Translations under genes and position numbers: made by a program
Source: Flavobacteriaceae bacterium
Lineage (GTDB): Bacteria; Bacteroidota; Bacteroidia; Flavobacteriales; Flavobacteriaceae
Assembly: GCA_028279515.1 (NCBI GenBank)
Contig: JANQNQ010000008.1
Coordinates: 1 to 64,000, forward strand
DNA length: 64,000 bases
Direction of reading: 5' to 3'
Shown: piece by piece, positions 46,151 through 55,632 of the stretch
How positions within the stretch are numbered: position 1 is the stretch's first letter
Layout of the letters: every line of letters begins with the position of its first letter
Notes under the pieces: generated by a model
Told to the model about the DNA's origin: nothing
Seen by the model: only the letters and a program-made list of their open reading frames with translations
The model's database searches: none

Positions 46151-46869
46151 TGCTGGTACAAACCAAGGCCATCGTCATATCTTCTTTACGATATGGAGAC
46201 ACAAGCCTGATCGTAAAATGCTTCACTCAAACAGATGGACTTAAATCCTATTTGCTCAAAGGCATTTTAAAATCGAAAAAGGCCAAGATCAAGGCTGCTT
46301 ACTTTCAACCATTGTCTATTTTAGAGATTGAAGCTTCGCACAAGAACAAAGGAACGTTAGAAAATCTGCGGGATGTCAAGGTTGCTATTCCGTATACCAG
46401 CATCTTCAATGATATTAAAAAGAGCTCTATTTTATTGTTTCTGGCCGAAATGCTTCACAGTGCCATGCAAGAGGAGCAATCCGACCCTTTGCTATACGAC
46501 TACCTTGAAAATTCGCTCATTTGGCTCGACACACACGACCAAACATCGAACTTCCATTTGCTTTTTTTGCTAGACTTGACCAAATACCTCGGATTTTATC
46601 CCGATCTTGACAATGCTGACCTTCCATTCTTCGATCTTCTCGAAGCGCGGTTTACAGCACAAAACCCCTTTAAGCATGCTATTTTTGACGAAGATCTTAA
46701 CATCTTCAAAAGGCTGTTAGGCACAAAATTTGATAGCATTCATAATATTGGTTTTACCGCTGACCAGCGCTCAAGAATTCTTAACATTTTGATTGAATAT
46801 TTTCAGTTACATTTGCAAGGTTTCAAAAAACCCAAGTCGCTGGCGGTTTTAAATGAAGTTTTTCGATAA
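46150..46869 (+). CDS. recO: DNA repair protein RecO
   Basis: The 239-aa protein starts with the RecO OB-fold (MLVQTKAIVISSLRYGDTSLIVKCFT, residues ~1-26) and has the usual helical C-terminus. It acts in RecFOR loading of RecA on gapped DNA. No Cys4 zinc site is visible, which is common in this phylum. Its ATG shares the A of the porZ stop codon, so the two are translationally coupled; the TonB receptor begins 1 bp after its stop. Confidence 0.9.
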   Translation: MLVQTKAIVISSLRYGDTSLIVKCFTQTDGLKSYLLKGILKSKKAKIKAAYFQPLSILEIEASHKNKGTLENLRDVKVAIPYTSIFNDIKKSSILLFLAEMLHSAMQEEQSDPLLYDYLENSLIWLDTHDQTSNFHLLFLLDLTKYLGFYPDLDNADLPFFDLLEARFTAQNPFKHAIFDEDLNIFKRLLGTKFDSIHNIGFTADQRSRILNILIEYFQLHLQGFKKPKSLAVLNEVFR

Positions 46870-46870
46870 T

Positions 46871-49282
46871 ATGAGATATGTAATCATTGTTTTTGTTACC
46901 CTCCTTACACAACAAATTTTCGGGCAAACGGTGCGCATCTTTGATGAGTACTCTGGAGAGGTTTTGCAAAACGTCGACATCTTCAATGAAGACCAGTCAA
47001 TCTCTACCATCTCTGACGAAAAAGGGAACGCTGACATTTCGGCTTTTTCTGATAGCGACCGTATCCATTTTCAATATCTTTCTCACGACCTATTGATTCT
47101 TACAAAAGCTCAGTTAGAATTGAGTAAATACAAGGTCTATTTGACACCCAGCACACAATCACTCAATGAAATCGTGATTTCGGCTTCTCGGTTTCAACAA
47201 CGTAAAAAAGACATTCCGCAGAAAATAGCAACAATTAAGGCAAATGAAATTGCATTAGCCAATCCGCAAACCTCAGCCGACCTTTTGAAAAGCAGCGGAC
47301 AAGTGTACATTCAAAAAAGTCAATTAGGTGGAGGAAGTCCGATGATTCGTGGTTTTTCGACCAACAGATTACTTCTTTCTGTGGACGGTGTTAGAATGAA
47401 CAATGCGATTTTTAGAGGCGGAAACATTCAGAATGTAATCTCAATCGACCCATTGTCGATAGATCGTACTGAAGTTGTTTTGGGACCAGGCTCAACGATC
47501 TATGGTAGTGATGCTGTGGGTGGTGTGATGAATTTTTACACTAAAAAACCTACGATCTCTTATTACGACGATATGCAGGTTCGAGGCACCGGAATGCTCA
47601 GATATGCAACAGCCAGCAACGAAAAGACGGGGCATTTTGATGTGAATTTGGGCTTCAAAAAATGGGGGTTCTTAACGAGTGTTACGTATACCGACTTCGA
47701 TGACCTTCGCATGGGAAGCCATGGTCCAGATGACTATCTCAGGCCTGAATATGTTAGAACGGTGAATGGTGTGGATGAAGTGGTTGCTAATTCGAATCCC
47801 AAGATTCAGAACCCAACGGGCTATGACCAGGTCAATTTCATGGAGAAAATTGCCTTCATGCCTAACGATCGATGGAATTTTAATCTAGGTGTTTTTTATA
47901 CCGCTACTTCCGATTACGCAAGATATGACCGTCTGCTAATTTATCGTGATGGGCTTCCTAGATCCGCTGAGTGGAACTACGGTCCGCAAAAATGGTTTAT
48001 GAGCAATCTGCAAGTGCGAAACAAGGTAGATGAAAACTTTTATGATGAAGTGAAACTCACCTTGGCCTATCAAAATTTCAAGGAAAGTAGGATCGATCGA
48101 AACTTTCAGTCAGAAACCAGACGTAACAGAGAAGAGAACGTTGATGCTTTTTCGGCCAACATTGATTTTGAGAAGCGATTTAATCCAAAGTCAAAATTCT
48201 TCTACGGAGGTGAATATGTTATTAATGTTATAGGGTCTGATGGTTTTGAGCAAAATATTGTTAGCGGTGAACGCAACACGATTGCCTCTAGATATCCAGA
48301 CGGGGCCACTTGGCAATCGATGGCTGCCTATGCAAGCTATCAATATAAGCCAGCAGAGTCCTTAGCTTTGCAAGCAGGGCTGAGATACAATCACATTATT
48401 GCGTATTCTGACTTTTCAGAGAACAATGCCTTTTTCAACTTTCCGTTTGAAGAATCCAATGTCAATACCGGTGCCTTTACAGGAACAGCAGGTATAAGTT
48501 GGTCTCCCAACAAGGTTATGCAATGGAAATTAAACTTTGGAACTGCTTTTAGAGCACCGAACATTGATGACATCGGAAAAATCTTCGATTCAGAACCTGG
48601 GTCGGTGGTAGTTCCTAACCCCAATATTAAATCTGAATACGCCTACAATGGAGAATTGGGATTACAATTAAACTTTGACGACAAGGTTACACTGGATATT
48701 GCCACCTATTATACCCTGCTTAATAATGCCTTGGTGCGAAGAGATTTTAATCTTGATGGGCAAACAGAGATCATCTATGATGGCGAACTCAGTAACGTTC
48801 AGGCCATTCAAAATGCTGCAATGAGCAAGCTTTATGGTTTTGAAGTGGGAGCCAATATAAGGCTCTCTGAACGCCTTAATCTCACCTCTCAGCTTAGTTA
48901 TGTAAATGGTGAAGAAGAGCAGGATGACGGCTCTATTGCTCCCATCAGGCATGCGGCGCCCCTTTTTGGCAACTCGCACTTAGTTTGGAAGAACGAGCGC
49001 TTAACGCTCGACCTCTTCACCGAATACAACGGTCAGTTCGACTTTCAAGATCTGGCACCTACAGAGGTGAGCAAAGCCTATTTGTATGCTTTGGACGAAA
49101 ATGGCAACCCTTTTGCCCCTTCTTGGTACACCTTGAATCTTCGTACTCAATATGACATCAACGACAAGATGAATCTTACGGCTGCCCTTGAGAACATCAC
49201 AGACCAACGTTATCGTACGTATTCTTCCGGAATATCTGCCCCAGGAAGAAACCTGATTCTGTCTTTAAAGTACAGCCTGTAA
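46871..49282 (+). CDS. TonB-dependent receptor, haem/haemoglobin-type
   Basis: ATG 46871 (MRYVIIVFVTLLTQQIFGQ, signal peptide) is used rather than 46853, which would overlap recO; it gives 803 aa. A short carboxypeptidase-like domain is followed by a plug with GGGSPMIRGFSTNRLLLSVD and VVLGPGSTIYGSDAVGGVM (~155-220). These phrases are typical of the HmuR/haemoglobin-type receptor group. The C-terminal barrel ends APGRNLILSLKYSL. It probably imports haem or another iron carrier. The genes around it (porZ, recO) give no further hint. Confidence 0.9.
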   Translation: MRYVIIVFVTLLTQQIFGQTVRIFDEYSGEVLQNVDIFNEDQSISTISDEKGNADISAFSDSDRIHFQYLSHDLLILTKAQLELSKYKVYLTPSTQSLNEIVISASRFQQRKKDIPQKIATIKANEIALANPQTSADLLKSSGQVYIQKSQLGGGSPMIRGFSTNRLLLSVDGVRMNNAIFRGGNIQNVISIDPLSIDRTEVVLGPGSTIYGSDAVGGVMNFYTKKPTISYYDDMQVRGTGMLRYATASNEKTGHFDVNLGFKKWGFLTSVTYTDFDDLRMGSHGPDDYLRPEYVRTVNGVDEVVANSNPKIQNPTGYDQVNFMEKIAFMPNDRWNFNLGVFYTATSDYARYDRLLIYRDGLPRSAEWNYGPQKWFMSNLQVRNKVDENFYDEVKLTLAYQNFKESRIDRNFQSETRRNREENVDAFSANIDFEKRFNPKSKFFYGGEYVINVIGSDGFEQNIVSGERNTIASRYPDGATWQSMAAYASYQYKPAESLALQAGLRYNHIIAYSDFSENNAFFNFPFEESNVNTGAFTGTAGISWSPNKVMQWKLNFGTAFRAPNIDDIGKIFDSEPGSVVVPNPNIKSEYAYNGELGLQLNFDDKVTLDIATYYTLLNNALVRRDFNLDGQTEIIYDGELSNVQAIQNAAMSKLYGFEVGANIRLSERLNLTSQLSYVNGEEEQDDGSIAPIRHAAPLFGNSHLVWKNERLTLDLFTEYNGQFDFQDLAPTEVSKAYLYALDENGNPFAPSWYTLNLRTQYDINDKMNLTAALENITDQRYRTYSSGISAPGRNLILSLKYSL

Positions 49283-49447
49283 GTAAAAGACAGGTCGTTT
49301 AACTCCCTATTTTTCCGATTAATAGAAGGCGATCAACCATTAATCGTTAATTCCTACGATTGATAGATTTTTCGGCTTAACAAGGATTTAACACAATATA
49401 TTTATCCTGTTTCTACTAAGAAAACCTAACCTAAAAACTAATTGACA

Positions 49448-50203
49448 ATGTTTATCCCCTTTAAACATAAAGGACTCTTTATCGCTCTTTTTTTGGCCGT
49501 ATTCTCAACCACGACCATGGCCCAGGAGTTTCAAAAAATTCGCCTAGGATTCGAAGACAACACTGGATTTCACAGGCAACTATTGCTTGCTTTCATTCCG
49601 GGGACTACCCATGGATCAGATTTTGGCTATGATGCAGAGCTCATCGACGACCAAAATAACGACGCATATTGGGTGATTGATGAGGATCGATATGTAATCC
49701 AATCCATTCCACCAATTGAAACTGAAGACGATATCAAATTAGGTGTTGACATTCAATCGGCTGGTGAGACTACCTTTATGATAGATGCCTTGGAAAACAT
49801 CGATGAAACCATGGAGATCTATTTGATGGATCACTTCCTTAACAAACAGCACAACTTAAGAGAAGTTGGATACACAGCCCATGTTGACCTTGGCAACTAC
49901 AATGAGCGTTTCAGCTTAAAAATCGTCCAGCAAACAAATATCCTTGGGGTATCAGATATTGAGCTAAACAATATTAAGTTACACTACAATTCGTTTGATA
50001 AAACTTTGATGGTCAACAATGCCTCTCACTTACAGATCGACCGCATCGAACTCTATGACTTGGCAGGAAAGAAACTGCAAAGTCAATCGGTAGATTCTGT
50101 ACAAAACAAGAACTTCATTCCTTTTGAAGCTTCAGGCGGTATTTATATTGCAAACATCCACACCGACAAAGGCATTGCAAGTAAAAAATTCATCAAAAAA
50201 TAA
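49448..50203 (+). CDS. Small T9SS cargo protein, stand-alone copy of a domain from the giant surface protein
   Basis: ATG 49448 (MFIPFKHKGLF) is used; a TTG at 49442 is only nominal. The 251-aa protein has a signal peptide ending TTMAQ, a ~130-aa domain and a T9SS sorting tail (~170-251, RIELYDLAGKKLQSQ... GGIYIANIHTDKG). The domain matches residues ~1768-1893 of the 1988-aa protein at many positions: IRLGFEDNTGFHRQLLLAF against IRIGFEDQEGYHRQLLLAY, YWVIDEDRYVIQ against FWMIQDERYIIQ, and TTFMID against YTFMID. The domain's role is unknown. It follows the TonB receptor by 165 bp and has its own terminator. Confidence 0.85.
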   Translation: MFIPFKHKGLFIALFLAVFSTTTMAQEFQKIRLGFEDNTGFHRQLLLAFIPGTTHGSDFGYDAELIDDQNNDAYWVIDEDRYVIQSIPPIETEDDIKLGVDIQSAGETTFMIDALENIDETMEIYLMDHFLNKQHNLREVGYTAHVDLGNYNERFSLKIVQQTNILGVSDIELNNIKLHYNSFDKTLMVNNASHLQIDRIELYDLAGKKLQSQSVDSVQNKNFIPFEASGGIYIANIHTDKGIASKKFIKK

Positions 50204-50224
50204 CCTTTCGATTTACAAATACTT

Positions 50225-50252
50225 AAAAGCCTTCTGTTTAGAAGGCTTTTTT
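50225..50252 (+). terminator. Rho-independent terminator
   Basis: AAAAGCCTTCT and AGAAGGCTTTT pair around a 4-nt loop, followed by T's. It ends the T9SS cargo transcript 22 bp after the stop. Confidence 0.88.
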
Positions 50253-50324
50253 GATTTCTTAACCTAAGTTTTCATCGAAAATCGTTAATTTCGCAGACTT
50301 AATAAAAACAACGGCAGTTATACA

Positions 50325-53300
50325 ATGAAGTTTACTGAGTATAAAGGACTTGACTTACCTAATGTCGCAGAAGAAATTCTGAACTATTGGGAAGAGAACA
50401 ACATCTTTGAGAAGAGCGTTACTACACGCGAAGGAAAACAGCCTTACGTATTTTTTGAAGGCCCACCTTCGGCGAATGGATTACCGGGTATTCACCACGT
50501 AATGGCACGTTCTATTAAAGATATTTTTTGTCGTTATAAAACTCAGAAAGGATTTCAGGTAAAACGTAAGGCCGGATGGGATACACACGGATTACCTATT
50601 GAGCTTGGTGTTGAAAAAGAATTGGGCATTACCAAAGAAGATATTGGAAAGAAGATCACTGTTGAAGAGTACAACCAAGCTTGTAAAACAGCTGTGATGC
50701 GTTATACCGATATCTGGAATGACCTTACCCGAAAAATGGGCTATTGGGTAGATATGGAAGATCCATACATCACCTATAAGTCCAAATACATGGAAAGCGT
50801 TTGGTGGTTGCTAAAACAGATCTATGACAAAGGACTGATCTATAAGGGTTACACCATCCAGCCGTATTCTCCAAAAGCTGGAACAGGATTGAGCTCTCAT
50901 GAGCTAAACCAACCCGGAACCTATCAGGATGTTACAGATACCACAGTAGTGGCTCAGTTTAAAGCAAAAGACGAAACTCTTCCTGATTTTTTAAGTGGAA
51001 AAGGTCCCGTTCACTTTTTAGCTTGGACGACCACTCCTTGGACCCTTCCGTCAAACACTGCATTGACTGTTGGGCCTAAGATCGAATATGTATTGGTAAA
51101 GACCTTTAATCAATACACCTTTGAACCGATCAACGTTGTTTTGGCAAAGGCCTTGGTCGACAAGCAATTTGCAGGAAAGAAATTCAATGAAGTTGAAGAG
51201 GAAGCGACACTTGCTGAGTACAATGAAGGCGATAAGACCATCCCATATTTTGTGGAAAGCAGTTTTGTCGGAAAAGATCTCGTCGGTATTCGCTACGAGC
51301 AACTTTGGACAGAAGCTCCGCTTCCAAATGACAATCCTGAGAACGCGTTTAGAGTGATCTCTGGTGATTTCGTAACTACTGAAGACGGTACGGGTATCGT
51401 ACATACGGCGCCAACTTTTGGTGCCGATGATGCTAAGGTCGCTAAAGAAGCTACACCCGAAGTTCCGCCGATGCTCATCATGGACGAAAACGAGAACCTT
51501 GTTCCATTGGTAGACCTACAAGGACGCTTTAGACCCGAAATGGGTTCTTTAGGCGGAAAATACGTTAAAAACGAATATTACGACCAAGACGCTCCCGAAA
51601 AATCGGTTGACGTTGAGATCGCCATTGCCTTGAAAACTGAGAACAAAGCCTTCAAGGTTGAAAAATATGTACACAGCTATCCTAATTGTTGGAGAACCGA
51701 CAAACCCATCCTTTACTATCCATTGGACTCGTGGTTCATCAAGGTAACCGATATCAAGGATCGCATGTTCGAGTTGAACCAGACCATCAATTGGAAACCA
51801 AAAGCTACTGGCGAAGGACGCTTTGGTAACTGGTTGGCCAACGCCAACGACTGGAACCTTTCTCGATCTCGTTTCTGGGGAATCCCATTACCGATCTGGA
51901 GAAGCGAAGACAAGAAAGAGGAATTGATCATCGGTTCTGTAGCCCAACTAAAGGAAGAAATGGCGAAAGCCGTTGCTGCAGGCGTACTTGAAAAAGACAT
52001 CTTCGAAGATTTTGTGGTTGGTGATATGAGTGAAGAAAACTACGACAAGGTTGATCTTCATAAAAATGTAGTGGATCGAATCACCTTGGTGTCACCATCT
52101 GGAAAACCGATGCGCCGAGAGAGCGACCTTATCGATGTATGGTTCGACTCAGGAAGTATGCCGTATGCACAATGGCACTATCCATTTGAAAACAAAGAAA
52201 AGATCGATCAGGGGACTAGTTTCCCTGCCGATTATATTGCAGAGGGAGTAGACCAAACCCGTGGATGGTTCTACACACTTCACGCCATCGGAACCATGGT
52301 ATTCGATTCGGTAGCCTATAAAAATGTGGTGTCTAACGGACTTGTTCTGGACAAGAACGGACAAAAGATGTCAAAACGTCTCGGCAATGCCGTTGACCCG
52401 TTTACCACATTGAAAGAATACGGCCCAGATGCGACTCGTTGGTATATGATCAGCAATGCTAATCCTTGGGATAACTTAAAGTTTGATATCGAGGGCATCG
52501 CCGAAGTGCGCAGAAAGTTCTTTGGAACACTCTATAACACCTATTCGTTCTTTAGTCTGTACGCCAATATTGACAACTTCGAATACAAAGAGGAAGATAT
52601 TCCATTAAACGAACGACCAGAGATCGACCGTTGGATCCTTTCAGAGCTACATACCTTGATCAAAAAGGTAGATGAAGCCTATGCAGACTATGAACCAACA
52701 AGAGCCTCAAGAGCCATCTCTGACTTTGTTCAGGAGCATTTGAGTAACTGGTTCGTACGCTTGAGCAGAAGGCGTTTTTGGAAGGGAGATTATCAAAAAG
52801 ACAAGATCTCTGCATATCAGACCTTGTACTCATGTATGCTAACTGTTGCCAAATTAGGAGCACCAGTAGCTCCGTTCTTTATGGATAGGTTGTACCAAGA
52901 TTTGACGGCCGCCACAAAGACAGAAACTGCAGAAAGCGTGCATATTGCAGACTTCCCAACGTACGACGAAAGCTATGTCGATAAGGCCTTAGAAAGCAAA
53001 ATGGAGAAGGCTCAGACAATATCTTCACTAGTTTTATCGTTACGCAAGAAGGAAATGATCAAAGTACGCCAACCGTTACAGAAAATCATGATCCCCGTTT
53101 TAGATGCAACCCAAAAGGAAGAAATCCTTGCAATTGCACCTTTGATTAAATCTGAGGTTAACGTTAAGGAAATAGAGCTTTTAGACGATGCTTCAGGCAT
53201 TCTTGTGAAGCAGATCAAGCCTAATTTTAAAGTATTAGGGCCTCGATTTGGAAAGGATATGAAATTGATTTCCAACGAAATACAAAATTTCAATCAAGAG

Positions 53301-53726
53301 CAGATTCAAGAAATTGAGCAAAAGGGTGAAATTCAGGTTGAAATTAACGGAAAAAGTATTACATTAGGAATTGATGAAGTAGCGATTTCATCACAAGATA
53401 TCGAGGGCTGGTTGGTAGCCAATTCAGGAGCATTAACTGTAGCTTTAGATGTCACTATTAGTGAAGAACTTCGAAAAGAAGGTATCGCCAGAGAACTTGT
53501 AAATAGGATCCAAAACCTACGAAAGGACGCTGGTTTTGATGTCACTGATAAGATAGACATTAAGCTTCAAAAAGACGGTACCGTTGAGCAGGCAGTTGAA
53601 AAAAACCTAGCGTACATCAAGAACGAAACGCTCACCGCGCAACTAGAATTTGCAGATACGGTTGAAAATGGAACAGAAATTGCTTTTGATGAGATAAATA
53701 CCAAATTGTTTATTCAAAAACATTAA
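50325..53726 (+). CDS. ileS: Isoleucyl-tRNA synthetase
   Basis: The 1133-aa class I synthetase has the HIGH-type motif as GIHH (residues 55-58), a large CP1 editing insert with LAWTTTPWTLPSNTAL (~228), the KMSKR loop (~681-685) and a helical anticodon-binding C-terminus with the long extension of the eukaryote-like IleS group usual in Bacteroidota. It lies 4 bp before the dksA-like gene. A 7/8 match to TAnnTTTG (TAATTTCG, 50286-50293) lies 31 bp upstream of the start. Confidence 0.97.
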   Translation: MKFTEYKGLDLPNVAEEILNYWEENNIFEKSVTTREGKQPYVFFEGPPSANGLPGIHHVMARSIKDIFCRYKTQKGFQVKRKAGWDTHGLPIELGVEKELGITKEDIGKKITVEEYNQACKTAVMRYTDIWNDLTRKMGYWVDMEDPYITYKSKYMESVWWLLKQIYDKGLIYKGYTIQPYSPKAGTGLSSHELNQPGTYQDVTDTTVVAQFKAKDETLPDFLSGKGPVHFLAWTTTPWTLPSNTALTVGPKIEYVLVKTFNQYTFEPINVVLAKALVDKQFAGKKFNEVEEEATLAEYNEGDKTIPYFVESSFVGKDLVGIRYEQLWTEAPLPNDNPENAFRVISGDFVTTEDGTGIVHTAPTFGADDAKVAKEATPEVPPMLIMDENENLVPLVDLQGRFRPEMGSLGGKYVKNEYYDQDAPEKSVDVEIAIALKTENKAFKVEKYVHSYPNCWRTDKPILYYPLDSWFIKVTDIKDRMFELNQTINWKPKATGEGRFGNWLANANDWNLSRSRFWGIPLPIWRSEDKKEELIIGSVAQLKEEMAKAVAAGVLEKDIFEDFVVGDMSEENYDKVDLHKNVVDRITLVSPSGKPMRRESDLIDVWFDSGSMPYAQWHYPFENKEKIDQGTSFPADYIAEGVDQTRGWFYTLHAIGTMVFDSVAYKNVVSNGLVLDKNGQKMSKRLGNAVDPFTTLKEYGPDATRWYMISNANPWDNLKFDIEGIAEVRRKFFGTLYNTYSFFSLYANIDNFEYKEEDIPLNERPEIDRWILSELHTLIKKVDEAYADYEPTRASRAISDFVQEHLSNWFVRLSRRRFWKGDYQKDKISAYQTLYSCMLTVAKLGAPVAPFFMDRLYQDLTAATKTETAESVHIADFPTYDESYVDKALESKMEKAQTISSLVLSLRKKEMIKVRQPLQKIMIPVLDATQKEEILAIAPLIKSEVNVKEIELLDDASGILVKQIKPNFKVLGPRFGKDMKLISNEIQNFNQEQIQEIEQKGEIQVEINGKSITLGIDEVAISSQDIEGWLVANSGALTVALDVTISEELRKEGIARELVNRIQNLRKDAGFDVTDKIDIKLQKDGTVEQAVEKNLAYIKNETLTAQLEFADTVENGTEIAFDEINTKLFIQKH

Positions 53727-53730
53727 GACT

Positions 53731-54114
53731 ATGGCAGCGGAAACAAAAACTAGATACTCAGACAAAGACCTGGAAGAATTCAGAGTGTTGATCGAAGAAA
53801 AGATCGATAAGGCCAAAAACGATCTTGAGCTTCTTAAAAGTGCCTATATGAACGACCATAATAACGGTACTGATGACACCTCACCTACCTTCAAAGCTTT
53901 TGAAGAAGGTTCTGAAACCATGTCTAAAGAACGAAACATGCAATTAGCGATTCGTCAAGAAAAATTTATCAGGGACCTTAAAAATGCCTTGGTACGAATC
54001 GAAAATAAGACCTACGGTGTATGCCGCGTAACCGGCGCTCTTATCAATAAAGAACGTTTAAAGCTGGTACCACATGCAACCTTAAGTATTGCTGCAAAGA
54101 ATATGCAGAAGTAA
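53731..54114 (+). CDS. DksA/TraR-family protein with degenerate zinc site
   Basis: The 127-aa protein has the DksA helical layout with the C-terminal TYGVCRVTGALINKERLKLVPHA segment (split over ~94-116) seen in Bacteroidota DksA-like proteins. Only one cysteine is present, where zinc-binding DksA has four, so the finger cannot bind zinc in the normal way. It probably binds RNA polymerase through the secondary channel; whether it responds to ppGpp is unknown. The ileS-dksA order is conserved in the phylum. Confidence 0.87.
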   Translation: MAAETKTRYSDKDLEEFRVLIEEKIDKAKNDLELLKSAYMNDHNNGTDDTSPTFKAFEEGSETMSKERNMQLAIRQEKFIRDLKNALVRIENKTYGVCRVTGALINKERLKLVPHATLSIAAKNMQK

Positions 54115-54134
54115 ACAAACCATAACCGTATACA

Positions 54135-54170
54135 AAATGTCCTTCAGAAATCTGAGGGACATTTTTTTTT
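54135..54170 (+). terminator. Rho-independent terminator after the dksA-like gene
   Basis: AAATGTCC(T)TCAG and CTGA(G)GGACATTT form a stem with a 4-nt loop, followed by nine T's. Confidence 0.88.
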
Positions 54171-54231
54171 GCCTCGAGTGTAACCTTTTCTAACTTTAAG
54201 ACTATATAGTTGTAAAACCGATCAAAAAATC

Positions 54232-54759
54232 TTGAAAACGCTAACCGACGAAGATCTAATGACCGCCGTTTCCCAGGGCAATCTGGACAGCATGAGCTTT
54301 CTATTTGAAAGGTATCATGTGCGCATCTTCAATTTTTTATACAAGATGTGTGGCGACCGAACGTTAAGCGAGGATCTTACACAAGAGGTGTTTTACAAGG
54401 TGATCAAGTACCGAAGTTCTTATAAAGGCGGAAAATTTGCATCCTGGATCTATACGATTGCTCGTAATGGTCTCACCAACCATTACCGAAAACAAAAGGA
54501 AAGTGTTGGCAGTTTGGATCAGGTCATGTATAAATTAAGTGAAGAGCACGAAGACATGAACGAAGAAGTCACACATCTTCACAATATGATGAACAAATTG
54601 AATCCGCAGGACAAAGAACTATTGGTCCTTAACAAGTTGCAAGGGATTCGTTACGAAGAATTGGCAACGATTACCGGAGGAACCACCGGTGCTGTCAAAG
54701 TAAAAGTACACCGTGCCTTAAAAAAATTAAAAACGTATTATTTTCAAAATATTGAATGA
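54232..54759 (+). CDS. ECF-type RNA polymerase sigma factor (TTG start)
   Basis: The 175-aa frame begins with TTG 54232 (MKTLTDEDLM), which keeps the normal N-terminus of this sigma group; the next in-frame ATG, 54259, would remove part of region 2. Region 2 shows LSEDLTQEVFYKVIKYRSSY (split) and ASWIYTIARN (~80). Region 4 shows YEELATITGGTTGAVKVKVHRAL (~140-162). It overlaps the anti-sigma gene by 4 bp. A TAACTTTA element (7/8 of TAnnTTTG) lies at 54191-54198. Together with the next genes it forms an envelope-response cassette. Confidence 0.9.
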   Translation: MKTLTDEDLMTAVSQGNLDSMSFLFERYHVRIFNFLYKMCGDRTLSEDLTQEVFYKVIKYRSSYKGGKFASWIYTIARNGLTNHYRKQKESVGSLDQVMYKLSEEHEDMNEEVTHLHNMMNKLNPQDKELLVLNKLQGIRYEELATITGGTTGAVKVKVHRALKKLKTYYFQNIE

Positions 54760-55541
54760 TGAGTACCCATGTAGAGCAATATTTAGTGGATTATGTAGAA
54801 GGAACGCTAGACCCTTCTTTGGCTAAAGAAGTAGCTGACCATTTAGCCGAATGTGAGCAATGCGCTCAAGAATTGAAGGAGATCCAATTTCTGTTCGAAG
54901 CCTTCAACAAGGCCGAAGAAGTACAGCCGTCTGAAACCCTGCGCACGAATTTCTATGAAATGCTCGAACAAGAAAAGCAACAGCAAGGCAAAGTGGTTAA
55001 CCTAAACAACACCAACAAACGCTCTTGGCGATACACATGGCAAATAGCAGCCAGCGTAGCTTTGATCGTCTCTAGTTTTTTCTTCGGAAAATATCAGCAA
55101 AACCAAGAAAACCTAGAACAGATCACTGAGCTTACCACCGAAACAAAAGAAGTAAAGCAACATATGATGTTGGCCCTGGTCGAAAACGAATCGGCTAGCA
55201 AACGCGTATTAGGGGTCAACTATATAGAAGAACTCTCGGAAGCCAATACCGAGATACTCCAAGCGCTGATCAAACGTATGAATTATGATGAAAACACCAA
55301 TGTGCGCCTCGCCGCGGTAGACGCACTGGGTAAATTTCCGGAATCAGACATAGCCCGTACGGCATTGATCAACGCATTGGAATTTGAAGCTGTACCCGAA
55401 GTACAAATTGGTATCATTCAGATACTGGGCAATTTCAAAGAGCAACGCGCAGCAAAACCAATGGAAAAGCTCTTAGAAAAGGAAGACGTTCCTGCCTATG
55501 TGAAAGATCAAATTCGATTACAGCTTCCTAATTTGGCATAA
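54756..55541 (+). CDS. Zinc-finger anti-sigma factor with C-terminal HEAT repeats
   Basis: The 261-aa protein has an N-terminal ZAS-type zinc motif (HLAECEQCAQEL, residues ~29-40, with His-x3-Cys-x2-Cys), a linker, one transmembrane segment (~92-108, IAASVALIVSSFFFG), and a region outside the membrane. That region ends in two or three HEAT-like repeats (NVRLAAVDALGKFPESDIAR, VQIGIIQILGNFKEQRAAK). It should hold the ECF sigma factor at the membrane and release it on an outside signal, with the HEAT repeats as a candidate sensor or partner-binding surface. Start and stop overlap the sigma gene as ATGA. Confidence 0.88.
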   Translation: MMSTHVEQYLVDYVEGTLDPSLAKEVADHLAECEQCAQELKEIQFLFEAFNKAEEVQPSETLRTNFYEMLEQEKQQQGKVVNLNNTNKRSWRYTWQIAASVALIVSSFFFGKYQQNQENLEQITELTTETKEVKQHMMLALVENESASKRVLGVNYIEELSEANTEILQALIKRMNYDENTNVRLAAVDALGKFPESDIARTALINALEFEAVPEVQIGIIQILGNFKEQRAAKPMEKLLEKEDVPAYVKDQIRLQLPNLA

Positions 55542-55632
55542 TTAAAAACAGTGAATCAAAAAACGAATAGTGAATTTGGAAAGATCGTAGTATCAATCAA
55601 ACGATAGGTCTTCCGCATAAAACCAGAAAAAA

